This document shows, in pieces, positions 1-9,380 of a stretch of DNA of 18,747 nt. Where the stretch lies: the NCBI RefSeq assembly GCF_000003605.2, contig NW_003156736.1, positions 388,199 to 406,945 on the forward strand. The letters are read 5' to 3'. Under the pieces are notes generated by a model. That model did no database searches. It saw only the letters and a list, made by a program, of their open reading frames with translations, and was not told where the DNA came from. This DNA comes from Saccoglossus kowalevskii. Taxonomy: Eukaryota; Hemichordata; Enteropneusta; Harrimaniidae. The position numbers were made by a program, and so were the translations under genes. Numbering within the stretch: position 1 is the stretch's first letter; the number at the start of each line of letters is the position of its first letter.

Positions 1-130
1 CCACCTGGACATCCCAGTATCCTAGTTACCTCGGGCATGCGCATTCGCATTTTTCTGAGTTGGAACGCTTATGCGAGAGCGAGATTGTGACGGGATCTTG
101 GTATCATGTCACCGTAGTTGCAAACCCCAA

Positions 131-158
131 GTAATGTACCTCTGATTACGTACATTAC
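131..158. repeat. Short perfect inverted repeat (hairpin)
   Basis: GTAATGTAC at 131-139 is exactly complementary to GTACATTAC at 150-158, with a 10 base loop. No flanking T-run or transposon terminus was seen, so the role is unknown. Confidence 0.6.
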
Positions 159-833
159 AGTATTTGACACAATGTAAATTTTATGTCTCAAGTGATTTTT
201 TTTCTTTGCTCTAATTTGGGTTAGATTAGTTTACTTTCGTTTTCTGTCAAACGTTTTTTTATATGTATAGTTTTTTTTATATGATTCTTCCCGTGTTTTC
301 TCTATGCTGATTTAAAAAAATAATACCAAACCCAGAGTTTCTAATGACCAAACCCTATACGCTTACATCCCAATTTTTATAATGGTCAAACCCTAAATTT
401 CTAGATGGTGCTTCTGTTACTGCCAATGATCACAAGTACAGACGCGCTACCAAAAACGGATACACACATTGTTTTTAAATACTAGTAATGCTGTGAAACA
501 ACGTACACGTACGTATGCGGTTTAATAAATTCTCGTCCATCGCTGCCGTGTAGATATATACATGGTTATCCCGAGAAGGCGCCGCTATGCAACATCGCAT
601 CTTAGAATGCCAGACAATATGATTTAAATATTAACCTTACATATTAAGAATAAATTAAAACCCGACGACGCCGAACCTGTTTATGGTTGTAAACAGAACG
701 TTTTTGTCACTTCTGATCAAAAACTGCATTATTTATAGATGAGAATTGATTTTAAGATTACAACCAATATGTGAGTAGACGTTGAAATTTTTTCTCGATA
801 ACGCGCCCATCATGTGATGGAGATAACGGCAAT

Positions 834-863
834 AGCCAGCCAGCCAGCCAGACAGACAGACAG
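834..863 (+). repeat. (CAGC)n(CAGA)n microsatellite
   Basis: About four CAGC units run straight into three CAGA units, then the pattern breaks at GGCACATG. It is a simple compound tetranucleotide microsatellite in non-coding DNA. Confidence 0.8.
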
Positions 864-2101
864 GCACATGACGGTCTTTGTAGATTTCAGACAACAAGCG
901 CTAACACGGTTATGGAGTGTTCAAAACAATACCACCTATGCTGACATAATAAAGATATATTAATATAGGACATGTGTAACTCCCAAATTGTTGTACGTCT
1001 TCCACGACGTCCGTTATTATAGAGACGAATTTGAAATTCTTTTCCTGTCCCGGGACGAGGAGGAAATTGTTCTCTTTGTTCTGTTGCGAATAAAACACTG
1101 AACGAGAAAGGGTGTGTTGACATACGTTAAGTGTTAGAATAAAATAACAAGCAAACTTAATATGTTAACGGAGAAAATGATTCACCATCTTTTTTTCCCA
1201 GTAATTATACAATATATACTACCCCTGTTTTAGAAAGCGGGAATTGTGCCGGCAAAATATAAAGCATCACATACCTGAAATGTCCTCATCTTGCATCCCG
1301 AATCACGTGACAACATAAAATGAACAAACCTTGCCGCACTTAATAGCAGTCTGATGTAGGTACCCTAGCTTGATACGAAGAAGCACGACACGCGGTAGAA
1401 GGTCTTTAGAACTATGGAGACTGAACTACAGTGTACGACAATGATAACTTACAGGGAACGAAAACAGATGTTGACACGCGCTGCGATGACTCTGGGGGGC
1501 AGGTGAGAGTACGCATTGTCATTGGGCGGTCGCACCTAGTACATACCTTATTACGTTGCCGGGCGCCCACGGGTCGTTAAATAATTGAAGGCGCCGAGAA
1601 GGATGTGATCGAAGACAATCGCTGAAAATAGGCGTTGGCAAGTGGAAGTAACCGAATGGTCTGCGCAGACAGTGTTAATTTTTCAACCACAGGTCAGCGT
1701 GATCAACCACGCCAACTAGACCACAGCACGCGCGACACCTCCTACGACAGTGTGCTACGATCCGTTCAATTAATTTTGTAATATCAATGTTCTGTATTAA
1801 CTCGATAATTGATTTTTTTTTTCATTCCATTTCCTTGACCATAAATTAATTTCCTCCCGCTATTCAGACATCATGCAGTTTAGAATTTCTACGTATAAAG
1901 TTGAAAAGTTAAGAACATTTTATTAATACGTCCCTGACATCCGGATGGTGGGACTCGCGCCATTGAGCTTACTAATTCCATTAATTGCGATGTATCTCCA
2001 CTATATGCATAAATTAAATTGTATTCTCGTATGTAATTTAATTACTGTAAAATTACTAGTACTAGTATTTTTAAAATTGACAAATTGAATGCACGTTGTT
2101 C

Positions 2102-2115
2102 ACGCTAGAGGGCGC
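2102..2115 (+). promoter_or_regulatory. CTCF-like core motif, forward
   Basis: ACGCTAGAGGGCGC matches 12 of 14 positions of the known CTCF core CCASYAGRKGGCRS; the misses are positions 1 and 3. The identical 13-base core CGCTAGAGGGCGC recurs at 7440-7452. CTCF is an animal zinc-finger protein that organises chromatin loops. Binding here is inferred from the motif alone. Confidence 0.4.
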
Positions 2116-2777
2116 ACTGAATGTCAATTTTCAAGTTACTCAGTCGGTACTGTAAAAGCATTACTCTGTGCATAGTCTCTGAGATTCGCCGATTAGGCAG
2201 TGAAACAATGAATTATATTGTGATTATTATATATTATATAATTCATCAGCGAACATTAATTATTAATTACTGTGGTAATTATTTGCGACAGTACCAAATC
2301 ATTTTTAGTGGATGGCAGGGACGGATTCTCCACCACTCTAAATTAGAACACATTACTATCCCGCTTCGTCTGTCCCTAACACCCTCCCCAAAAATGGCCT
2401 ACTACTAGCTGCCAAATCATTTAATTCCAACTGTAAATATTTTTTATTACAACATATGTCTTGAGATTAGCCACATAGCACACCATGATATTTTCCAAAA
2501 AAGAGCGTGTGTTGTAAATGCTGTCAGCGTTCACGACGCTCGAATTCGAAAGGAAACCGAGATCATTTTCCCGGTAATTTTGTATGTTTTAGGCCAGAAT
2601 TAGATCAGGCATTCATGTGGTTTTAAAGCCTTTTTGTTCATCCAAGGAACGACCTGTTTTCCGGACTATGATTAATCACGATGGTGGAATAAGAAACTTC
2701 GGATTTTGAGCACGATTTTAAAGATCATTATTTATATCCAATGGAGGCAGTATTGTCTGCACTCTTCGCCAGTAACC
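2116..2777. other. Gene-free AT-rich DNA
   Basis: The first part (about 2190-2290) is rich in TAAT/ATTA words. A 95-codon plus-strand frame at 2121-2408 begins just after the CTCF-like site and has no recognisable domain. No RNA gene or repeat was seen. Confidence 0.5.
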
Positions 2778-2940
2778 TTAAAGCGGGGAGTCGTCACATG
2801 CGCATGCGTCAGATGGCCATAGTGTGTCGATGTTTACAAACAAGCGTCTACCCATGAGCCTTCGCGTTTTTAGCGTGTGTTGTTATTGTCGCTTGGGACT
2901 CAATTCCCGCTCGTGCGCAGGTGACGGCCCCCCGCTTTAA
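2778..2940 (+). mobile_element. Non-autonomous TTAA element (MITE), family D, copy 1
   Basis: The element is bounded by TTAA at both ends. The left end reads TTAAAGCGGGGAGTCGTCAC. The right end, reverse-complemented, reads TTAAAGCGGGGGGCCGTCAC, so the terminal inverted repeats pair for roughly 28 bp with few mismatches. It carries no open frame and is only 163 bp, as expected for a miniature inverted-repeat element moved by a transposase encoded elsewhere. A TTAA target duplication is typical of the piggyBac superfamily, but the AGCGGG terminus is not the classical piggyBac one, so the superfamily is inferred. A second copy lies at 11812-11976. Confidence 0.85.
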
Positions 2941-3105
2941 CGTATACAACACGGGTAATAACAGAAGTTAGTTCAATTATTTTTTAAGAACTACACAAAA
3001 ACTACACAATTACGCAATAGTTGCATTAAAATAAATTCTTTATGTCGAAGAAATTTAAAATTTGCAGTTGTATTGTTGTGTCAATCGTAGCAGCCACCTC
3101 CATCA

Positions 3106-3116
3106 CCCCCCCCCCC
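3106..3116 (+). repeat. C11 homopolymer
   Basis: Eleven consecutive C residues follow CATCA. On the minus strand this produces the glycine-rich tail of a short frame at 3081-3278, which is therefore an artefact of the homopolymer. Confidence 0.8.
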
Positions 3117-3534
3117 AATAATTCCTGCTGCACACGGCTTCTGCACATTTAGATCACCGGAGCAATGACGATCTAGATGGTACATGTCTGGCCGTGTTTT
3201 GTGCAACTTACAAGAAAATATGGTCAAGACAACGTCAGTAAAAGGAAAATTAAATAAATTGTCTGTCGCAGTACACAATTGAAAAATTGAACCGAGTATC
3301 TAACCACCCTTTCCAGGCATTTTGCCTGGCCAACCTTTGATTGAGATGATTGTCTTCAAAATGAAACCCGTGTGACGGTCTTTTTTTTGTACATTGTAAT
3401 TGTTTGTTAATTATTTTCTCCAATGACTACGCCGTCGGCTAATAAAGGACTAGCTATGATTGGCTGTAGCTTATACGAGATTTGTTTGGCATTCGCAATA
3501 ACCAAAACTTTAAAAAACTATCAAATAAATAATA

Positions 3535-3584
3535 GATCCAAATAAAATGAAATAAAATGAAATGAAATAAAATAAAATAAAAAA
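3535..3584 (+). repeat. Degenerate AAATA/AAATG pentanucleotide repeat
   Basis: About ten five-base units alternate between AAATA and AAATG and end in a run of six A residues before GCCC. It is a simple microsatellite. Confidence 0.8.
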
Positions 3585-4406
3585 GCCCAAAACTAGAATC
3601 TTATTTTAATCAGATTGGGCCTTGTACATGACTGGTTACAATAAATATGGCCTTGAACTAAAGTTGGCTAAAGTAGAAACGTGGTCATCGTGATTTAACG
3701 AGCTTGTTAATTGGTTGCAATTAAATCCTTCTCATTGGCTGGCTAATTCTCAGTCAGAGCCCAACATTGTTATCAAGCTCAGTTATTTTCCGACACATTT
3801 GTTTTCGGGGTCATAAACAAAATCTTTTATCGCGGTTCAGTTTGATTTTCTAGGAATTGCTACTTTCACGATTCGCTTCCCCTGGAATGTCTTGTCCTAT
3901 TGTCTGCCTATTATGCAATACTTTACAAAACCAGGGGTCTCGTGGTCCCTGGCTGTATTTTACAGTCACGGCCCAGTTGGAAAATTCGTGAATACAAGCA
4001 GTGAAGTAACTAGGGCACAGACTGGCATACCCGGTATGCATTCAAACGAGTCCGAGTCCCAGGGCCACGGCACGCCAATTAAAATATTACGAAAGTTGTT
4101 TTCAATCAAAGTTAAATCTAAGTAACTTTGCACAGTTCGTGCGCGAAACGCCGGCTACGAACTCAGCATTATATAGTATCTGTTTAAAAAAATATCCGTC
4201 TCCGCTGTGGATGCATATTAGGCACGACGTGACTGGCAAAATAAATAAACATGATATTTATGTAAATCAATAATTCATAACACTGAAAACAGTTTTTCTT
4301 CTCTTAATTTTGTATTATGGGTTTGATTTATTGATTCCGTTCAGCTACAGGTACGGGGGAGGGGGTCTGTGAACTTGAAATTGCTGTAATTGCTATTTTT
4401 AAACAG

Positions 4407-4859
4407 TTGAGCGCCCATACCCCCTCCATTAGTTGGTATCATACCAATATGTACAGACCACGTGACTTACATCATGTGTTGTACATGTACCTTATTTTGT
4501 CTCCACACTGCAATTGTATCAATTTAACCGCCACCCCCGCATATTTATTGGTACACCCCTTACTGTACGTTAGAAGAGACGTGGCAATTGATAAATGTAT
4601 ACGGTGGTGGGGTACATGGTTACAGGGAGTGGACCCCACAAGTACATTAAATGGTTCAGTCTTAGATAATAATGTACGCTATCAATATTTTTTCGACAAC
4701 AACTTGTATAATCTTGCCATGTCCAACTTACCTTGTTATTCTCGAGTCGGTTTGGATCATAGTTCTGAGACATACCTAAAGAATATGGCGATGTCGTCAT
4801 TGTTACAGTGCACTGAGACCTGTCATGCCCGGGTTAGTGCCGTCGTTCTTGATGAATAA
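4407..4859 (+). CDS. Unrecognised open frame, possible terminal exon
   Basis: This is the longest open frame in the window not built from repeats (150 codons). It opens with TTG; the first real ATG is at 4449, leaving about 136 codons. The base run just before the frame, TATTTTTAAACAG, resembles a 3' splice acceptor ending at 4406, and an AATAAA polyadenylation hexamer lies at 4880-4885, about 20 bases after the TAA stop. Together these would fit a 3' terminal exon. Against this, I recognise no domain, the composition is not clearly coding (many Tyr, Leu, His and Asn, little Lys or Glu), and by my estimate about 0.2 frames this long are expected by chance in a window of this size and composition. 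A hydrophobic stretch lies at about residues 24-55. Confidence 0.2.
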   Translation: MSAHTPSISWYHTNMYRPRDLHHVLYMYLILSPHCNCINLTATPAYLLVHPLLYVRRDVAIDKCIRWWGTWLQGVDPTSTLNGSVLDNNVRYQYFFDNNLYNLAMSNLPCYSRVGLDHSSETYLKNMAMSSLLQCTETCHARVSAVVLDE

Positions 4860-4879
4860 CATTCAAATCGCGGCACACA

Positions 4880-4885
4880 ATAAAG
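4880..4885 (+). terminator. AATAAA polyadenylation hexamer
   Basis: A canonical AATAAA lies about 20 bases downstream of the stop of the 4407-4859 frame, followed by a GT/T-rich stretch (GTTTCGTGTAATTTGCTTT). The hexamer is common in AT-rich DNA; its position after the frame is the only reason to note it. Confidence 0.25.
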
Positions 4886-5922
4886 TTTCGTGTAATTTGC
4901 TTTCGCGGAGAAAATCAACAACCACTCGAACATCTTATATGGAAACTGGCGTCGGATAACATGGATACACTCCCGCTCTGTTCGACGTTGTTATTCACTC
5001 TCGTGGTGATGGGCTTTCTGAATGGCGTGCCCTTTTGACAAACCTCAGACCACAGAGACAAAGCTCATTACAAGGGGGTAACGTGCTTTTGTATGGATGT
5101 CACACGGTCACCTAATTTCAATTGACCCCGTCATTGTATGCCCAGTGGTTTTCCCTCAAACGTTGCGTTAATTGGTTTTTGTGACGTCATAAATCAGGAT
5201 TTCCATTTCACACCAAAATCCTGAGTTGTTCCTTGTATATTCTTTAGCTTTCATCCCAGTTCAATTCAGTATAGGGTGACTAATGGTATATTACTAATGT
5301 TACCACTGCTTCCGGACGAACATCGAACATTACGTATTTCCTAGGTTAGTTGTGTTTAGCATGCCACCGATGTAGAATTTGAACCGCTATGTATGATGGG
5401 ATTTATTGTAGTGAAGACAAATAATAACCTAGTCGATAACCGGCGCAATTTGTCGGGTCAGTATAATAAATTTGACTTTTGGTCATGTTAGTCAAAATTT
5501 AAAGAGCGTTCAATTTTGCTGATAATAAAATACTACTGTGTAGGGATCGATTGAAAAGTTCGTATGTTATAGACATACATGTACCTCCTTCAATAAACTC
5601 GTGTGCTGTAAACCGGAGGTTACATCTGTGGTGTCGCGGTATCACGAGAATGTGTGTGGCTTGAACAATGACGCGAGATTAAATAACGTACAACGATTTT
5701 CAACACAGAAAACGATACCCTCTTAGAAATATGTGTATTGCCGGTATATGCACACTTTAGAAATAAATGGTCCAACATGTACACACAATGGTTTTGAAAA
5801 AAAAAAATCATAAAAAGCAGAATTTTAACCAAAGTGTCAACAACAGTGAAAGTGTATGGCCATAAAAATGATAAGATGCATTTGTTGGCTGTAAATACTA
5901 CATTTTAATGTTCATTTGCTAT
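4886..5922. other. Gene-free DNA with a CCAAT/CRE cluster
   Basis: The only structured signal is the inverted CCAAT box plus perfect CRE at 5170-5189. A 70-codon minus frame at 5620-5832 has no recognisable content. Confidence 0.5.
5170..5189 (-). promoter_or_regulatory. CCAAT box beside a perfect CRE
   Basis: AATTGG, which is a CCAAT box on the minus strand, precedes the perfect palindromic cAMP response element TGACGTCA at 5182-5189, with about 7 bases between them. NF-Y and CREB/ATF sites are often paired in animal promoters. No transcript start or coding exon was found close by on either strand, so a role is inference only. Confidence 0.3.
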
Positions 5923-6206
5923 GACGTTGGATCTTAGACGAAAATGGTCGCCGAGATCTCGCCCAGAGCGAGAGATCCACGAGACTTGTACCATGGTAAC
6001 ACACGTCGTAGATTGAGGTTTTGCCTGTCAATCAAAGAGGTCAATTTGAATGGACTTTTGTCCTTTGGGGGTCAATCGATGGATCGTAGAAGCAAACGGC
6101 TATCGAGATCTCGTTTAGAGTCAGATACCCACGAGATATGAAGCATGGTGCAAATCTCGCGGCTCTCTCACCCTCAACGAGATTTAGTCCATTTGCATCC
6201 AATGTC
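5923..6206 (+). mobile_element. Decayed inverted-repeat (foldback/MITE-like) element
   Basis: The left end reads GACGTTGGAT (5923-5932). The right end, reverse-complemented, reads GACATTGGAT (6197-6206). Both are followed inward by AAATGG and then by ATCTCG, though at differing spacing. Inside there is a direct duplication of about 45 bp: GAGATCTCG...AGAG...CCACGAGA...CATGGT at 5953 and again at 6105, 152 bp apart. The 65-codon frame at 5944-6141 lies wholly inside and is probably a by-product of the element. No target duplication was identified, so the element type is uncertain. Confidence 0.4.
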
Positions 6207-6987
6207 TATTCAAGTTCACCGCTCTAGCATGAAACATTAAACATAGATATAGGATACCTATTTAAAACATTATCGGCACAGTGTTCTTTACACTGCAAAG
6301 ACACTTTCTTATACTAAAACTACTTATTTTCGATTGGAATTATTTTTCGCTATTTTCGCTGAAGGAATGCGTCAGTAAAAATAAAATCCAGCGAAGATAC
6401 CTTTTTTTCTATATTTTACACTCAACTCGTCAAAAATCAGTGAAAATAAATTCTATACAAAACACCCCAAAAGTCTTTTCAGCAAAAATTAATTCCAGCT
6501 AAAATAAAGTATTTTACAGTACATAACTTTTTAAGTCGGTGTTTATTTTCTAGTGTATACATTGTTAGATGACTGTCGTTGAGTTTTTTGATGTGAACAG
6601 GCCATTTCTGATATTAGCCTGAGGTAAAAATTGGAGCAACGTGTTGTAATGTTAGAAAAACTATCAATCTTAGCTTCATTGACAGACATGTGTACACAAT
6701 TTACTAGACAATTACTGAGTCTATATAATGAGTACTAAATATATTCACAATCAATTATGTTCCACATGTTATTTAAAGCGTTATTTTATTTTATGCGAAA
6801 CACGCTCATATGCATTTAATGTGATTATTGTTGAAGGCTGTGAGGTTTGCTGAGGTAAGCACCTGATATTTAGTATAGTTGATCTGGCTAGTTTAGTGAT
6901 GCATATGCGTTTTTAGAAATGTCCATGTTATGGTTTGGATAGTTATTTATAAACTTAGAATGTACAGACTTGTATTACAAGATTTAT
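6207..6987. other. Gene-free AT-rich DNA with degenerate short repeats
   Basis: Three degenerate copies of a CAG(T/C)(A/G)AAAAT(A/T)AA(A/T)TCC word occur at about 6372, 6438 and 6480. The 73-codon frame at 6281-6502 covers them and has no recognisable content. A good 5' splice donor consensus, GAG|GTAAGC, occurs at about 6851-6859 without any open frame upstream. Confidence 0.4.
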
Positions 6988-7063
6988 TAATCTGTGACGA
7001 TAGTCATTGTTAGTAATCCGTGACAATAGACACAAGCTGTTAACCTGTGATATTACTCTGATG
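6988..7063 (+). repeat. Three-copy 26-27 bp degenerate minisatellite
   Basis: TAATCTGTGACGATAG at 6988, TAATCCGTGACAATAG at 7014 and TAACCTGTGATATTAC at 7041 start three tandem units of 26-27 bp. The third unit runs up to the TTAA boundary of the element at 7064. Confidence 0.6.
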
Positions 7064-7196
7064 TTAAAGCGCGGTGGTCGTCGCGCAGCGCGTGTTCGAA
7101 TTTCATGTAAATAAACAATGTATTTTACACGCGTTGTATACGTCGCTATGAGACCCTTATCGAACAGGACGCGGTGCGACGACTGCCGCCCTTTAA
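7064..7196 (+). mobile_element. Non-autonomous TTAA element (MITE), family A, copy 1
   Basis: The 133 bp element is bounded by TTAA. The left end is TTAAAGCGCGGTGGTCGTCG and the right end, reverse-complemented, is TTAAAGGGCGGCAGTCGTCG; the terminal inverted repeats pair over about 28 bp. There is no open frame. By eye it is about 92% identical, in reverse orientation, to 14657-14792, differing mainly by a 4 bp indel and scattered substitutions. High CpG content contrasts with the AT-rich surroundings. The TTAA target duplication suggests a piggyBac-type mobiliser (inference). Confidence 0.88.
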
Positions 7197-7397
7197 CCAG
7201 AAACGTCTAATTTGTTGTTTATATCCGGTCACAACAGTGAGATAAAATTCATTAGTCATTTTGTCAATATGATTAATACTTAGTAATGATGAAATGAGTA
7301 AGTTGTATATGTATTGTTTACTGAAAAGTTTTTCTGTTCATTATTTAGATTTGAATGGTGATCACGTACTAATCGCACTTGATACACCTTCATACTA

Positions 7398-7411
7398 CCG
7401 CCACCTAGCGG
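7398..7411 (-). promoter_or_regulatory. CTCF-like core motif, reverse
   Basis: On the minus strand this reads CCGCTAGGTGGCGG, matching 13 of 14 positions of CCASYAGRKGGCRS (only position 3 differs). It is the best CTCF core match in the window. It points away from the forward site at 7439-7452. Confidence 0.5.
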
Positions 7412-7438
7412 TGAACATTTAAAATCTTTATACTGTTT

Positions 7439-7452
7439 TCGCTAGAGGGCGC
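7439..7452 (+). promoter_or_regulatory. CTCF-like core motif, forward
   Basis: TCGCTAGAGGGCGC matches 12 of 14 positions of the CTCF core. It lies 27 bases to the right of the reverse site at 7398-7411, giving a divergent pair, and shares 13 identical bases with the site at 2102-2115. Confidence 0.45.
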
Positions 7453-7950
7453 CTGCGTTATAATAACGATTTATTTCAACCGTAGGGCTATATTATTGTG
7501 TTTAATGACACCCCATACGGATAGAAATGATTACACTGAAAACATTTCCTAGGAACTAAACTCCATTTCGTTGTAAGAGTTTTTTTATAGTTATGATTGC
7601 GAGAAACAAGTACGAAAACTTGTCCTCTGTCTCTCTCGTGTACGCACCCAACATCTTCGACAGTCAAAGGCCATTCATTCGACCATCACCTCATTAAAGG
7701 CAACAAAGCCACGTGTGACAAAACAAAAACACGCGTGATCCTGACGATGTATATACGATAATGAAGCACATAGTAAACCAGTTATTACTAATTATTAAAC
7801 TTTTTAAAACTCGGTATATTGAAACATTTTGTCAGGAATTACATCTTTGAAAAAAATACAAAAAAAAAAAAAATACAAAAATATATTTAATAATTGGACC
7901 TATACAAATACATGGGATCCAACACGTTGGAATTGATTTTACCAATTCAC
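7453..7950. other. Gene-free AT-rich DNA
   Basis: Nothing gene-like is visible. A poly-A-rich run with ATACAAAAA words at about 7850-7885 precedes the satellite array. The 66-codon minus frame at 7832-8032 has no recognisable content. Confidence 0.5.
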
Positions 7951-9380
7951 TCATGTATCCACATGGAGATTGTGAACCACATACTTGTAAGCTCCTACTT
8001 GCGGGAATAAATACATAAACACTTGTATTCACATGAAGTGTGTAAATAGCAGATGTATATTGAAGTAGAGATTAAAAGGAACTTGTATTCATATGGAGAT
8101 TGGAAATCATACAACTGTATTCACATAGAGACCGTAAACCAGATACTTGTGTTCATATTGAGATTGTAAATCACACACATGTATTCATATGGAGATCATA
8201 AAGTACACACTTGTATTTATATGGTGATTGGAAACCACATATTTTTATTCATATGGAGATTGGAAACCACATATTTTTATTCATATGGAGATTGTACATC
8301 ATACAACTGTATTCACATAGAGGCCGTAAACCAGATACTTGTGTTCATATTGAGATTGTAAATCACAAACATGTATTCATATGGAGATCATAAAGTACAC
8401 ACTTGTATTTATATGGAGATTGGAAACCACACACTTATATTCATATGGAGATTATAAACCACACACTTTTATTCATATGGAGATTGGAAACCACATACTT
8501 TTATTCATATGGAGATTGGAAATCATACAACTGTATTCACATAGAGACCGTAAACCAGATACTTGTGTTCATATTGAGATTGTAAATCACACACATGTAT
8601 TCATATGGAGATCATAAAGTACACACTTGTATTTATATGGAGATTGGAAACCACATACTTTTATTCATATGGAGATTGGAAATCATACAACTGTATTCAC
8701 ATAGAGACCGTAAACCAGATACTTGTGTTCATATTGAGATTGTAAATCACACACATGTATTCATATGGAGATCATAAAGTACACACTTGTATTTATATGG
8801 AGATTGGAAACCACATATTTTTTATTCATATGGAGATTGGAAACCACATATTTTTATTCATATGGAGATTGTACATCATACAACTGTATTCACATAGAGG
8901 CCGTAAACCAGATACTTGTGTTCATATTGAGATTGTAAATCACACACATGTATTCATATGGAGATCATAAAGTACACACTTGTATTTATATGGAGATTGG
9001 AAACCACATATTTTTTATTCATATGGAGATTGGAAACCACATACTTTTATTCATATGGAGATTGTAAATCATACAACTGTATTCACATAGAGACCGTAAA
9101 CCAGATACTTGTGTTCATATTGAGATTGTAAATCACAAACATGTATTCATATGGAGATCATAAAGTACACACTTGTATTTATATGGAGATTGGAAACCAC
9201 ACACTTATATTCATGCGGAGATTAAAAAACAAAAACTTGTATTCATATGAATATTGTAAGAACAACACTTTATTGTTATGGAGGCTGGAAATCACACATT
9301 TTATTCATGTGAACACTATACACATGGATATTATAAACTACACACTTTTATATGGAGATTGTAAATCACACTCGCCCGTT
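7951..9380 (+). repeat. 32 bp minisatellite array with higher-order repeat
   Basis: The basic monomer is 32 bp with a core of ATTCATATGGAGATTG followed by GAAACCACATACTT-type sequence. Both edges (7951-8084 and 9239-9380) are made of diverged or indel-bearing monomers, as expected from unequal exchange that homogenises the centre. The central part (8085-9238) has 36 monomers in six blocks. Because 192 bp is 64 codons, the same reading frames recur in every block and give a ladder of 60-96 codon frames; these are by-products and not genes. No spacer-like unique segments alternate with the monomers, so this is not a CRISPR array. Confidence 0.95.
8085..9238 (+). repeat. Higher-order repeat core, six blocks of 5-7 monomers
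   Basis: Monomer types occur in a fixed order: M1 (GGAAATCATACAACT), M2 (CACATAGAGACCGTAAACC), M3 (CATATTGAGATTGTAAATC), M4 (GAGATCATAAAGTACAC), M5 (TTATATGGAGATTGG) and M6 (TTATTCATATGGAGATTGG). Blocks begin at 8085, 8277, 8501, 8661, 8854 and 9047. Their lengths are 192, 224 (one extra M6), 160 (M6 missing), 193, 193 and about 192 bp. The two 193 bp blocks carry one extra T at the M5/M6 junction. Confidence 0.9.

Larger units (their letters stand above)
1..2101. other. Gene-free unique DNA
   Basis: I see no credible gene. The stretch holds a perfect 9 bp stem hairpin (131-158), a tetranucleotide microsatellite (834-863), an E-box octamer TCACGTGA at 1303-1310, and a somewhat more GC- and CpG-rich patch at about 1470-1760 in otherwise AT-rich DNA. 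The patch has no open frame or recognisable promoter. Two overlapping minus-strand frames at about 890-1120 have no recognisable content and look like chance. Confidence 0.6.
2941..4406. other. Gene-free DNA with simple repeats
   Basis: The stretch contains an 11-C run (3106-3116), an AAATA/AAATG microsatellite (3535-3584), and several CCAAT/ATTGG boxes between 3455 and 3740. Overlapping frames on both strands at 3850-4125 have no recognisable content, and opposed open frames of this kind are usual for chance. No gene could be supported. Confidence 0.5.

Noticed and set aside
320-400. AAACCCTA words resembling a plant-type telomere or telo-box
   Set aside because: Only two or three isolated, imperfect copies about 45-65 bases apart; no tandem array.
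1470-1505. ACACGCGCTGCGATGACT, similar to the family A right terminus
   Set aside because: Similarity stops after about 18 bases, there is no TTAA end and no partner terminus was found.
6844-6862. GAG|GTAAGC splice-donor consensus on the plus strand
   Set aside because: No open frame, start or acceptor upstream supports an exon.
7951-9380. Regular 32 bp repeats considered as a CRISPR array
   Set aside because: Units are directly adjacent with no unique spacers, the monomers differ systematically in a higher-order order, and the setting is eukaryotic.
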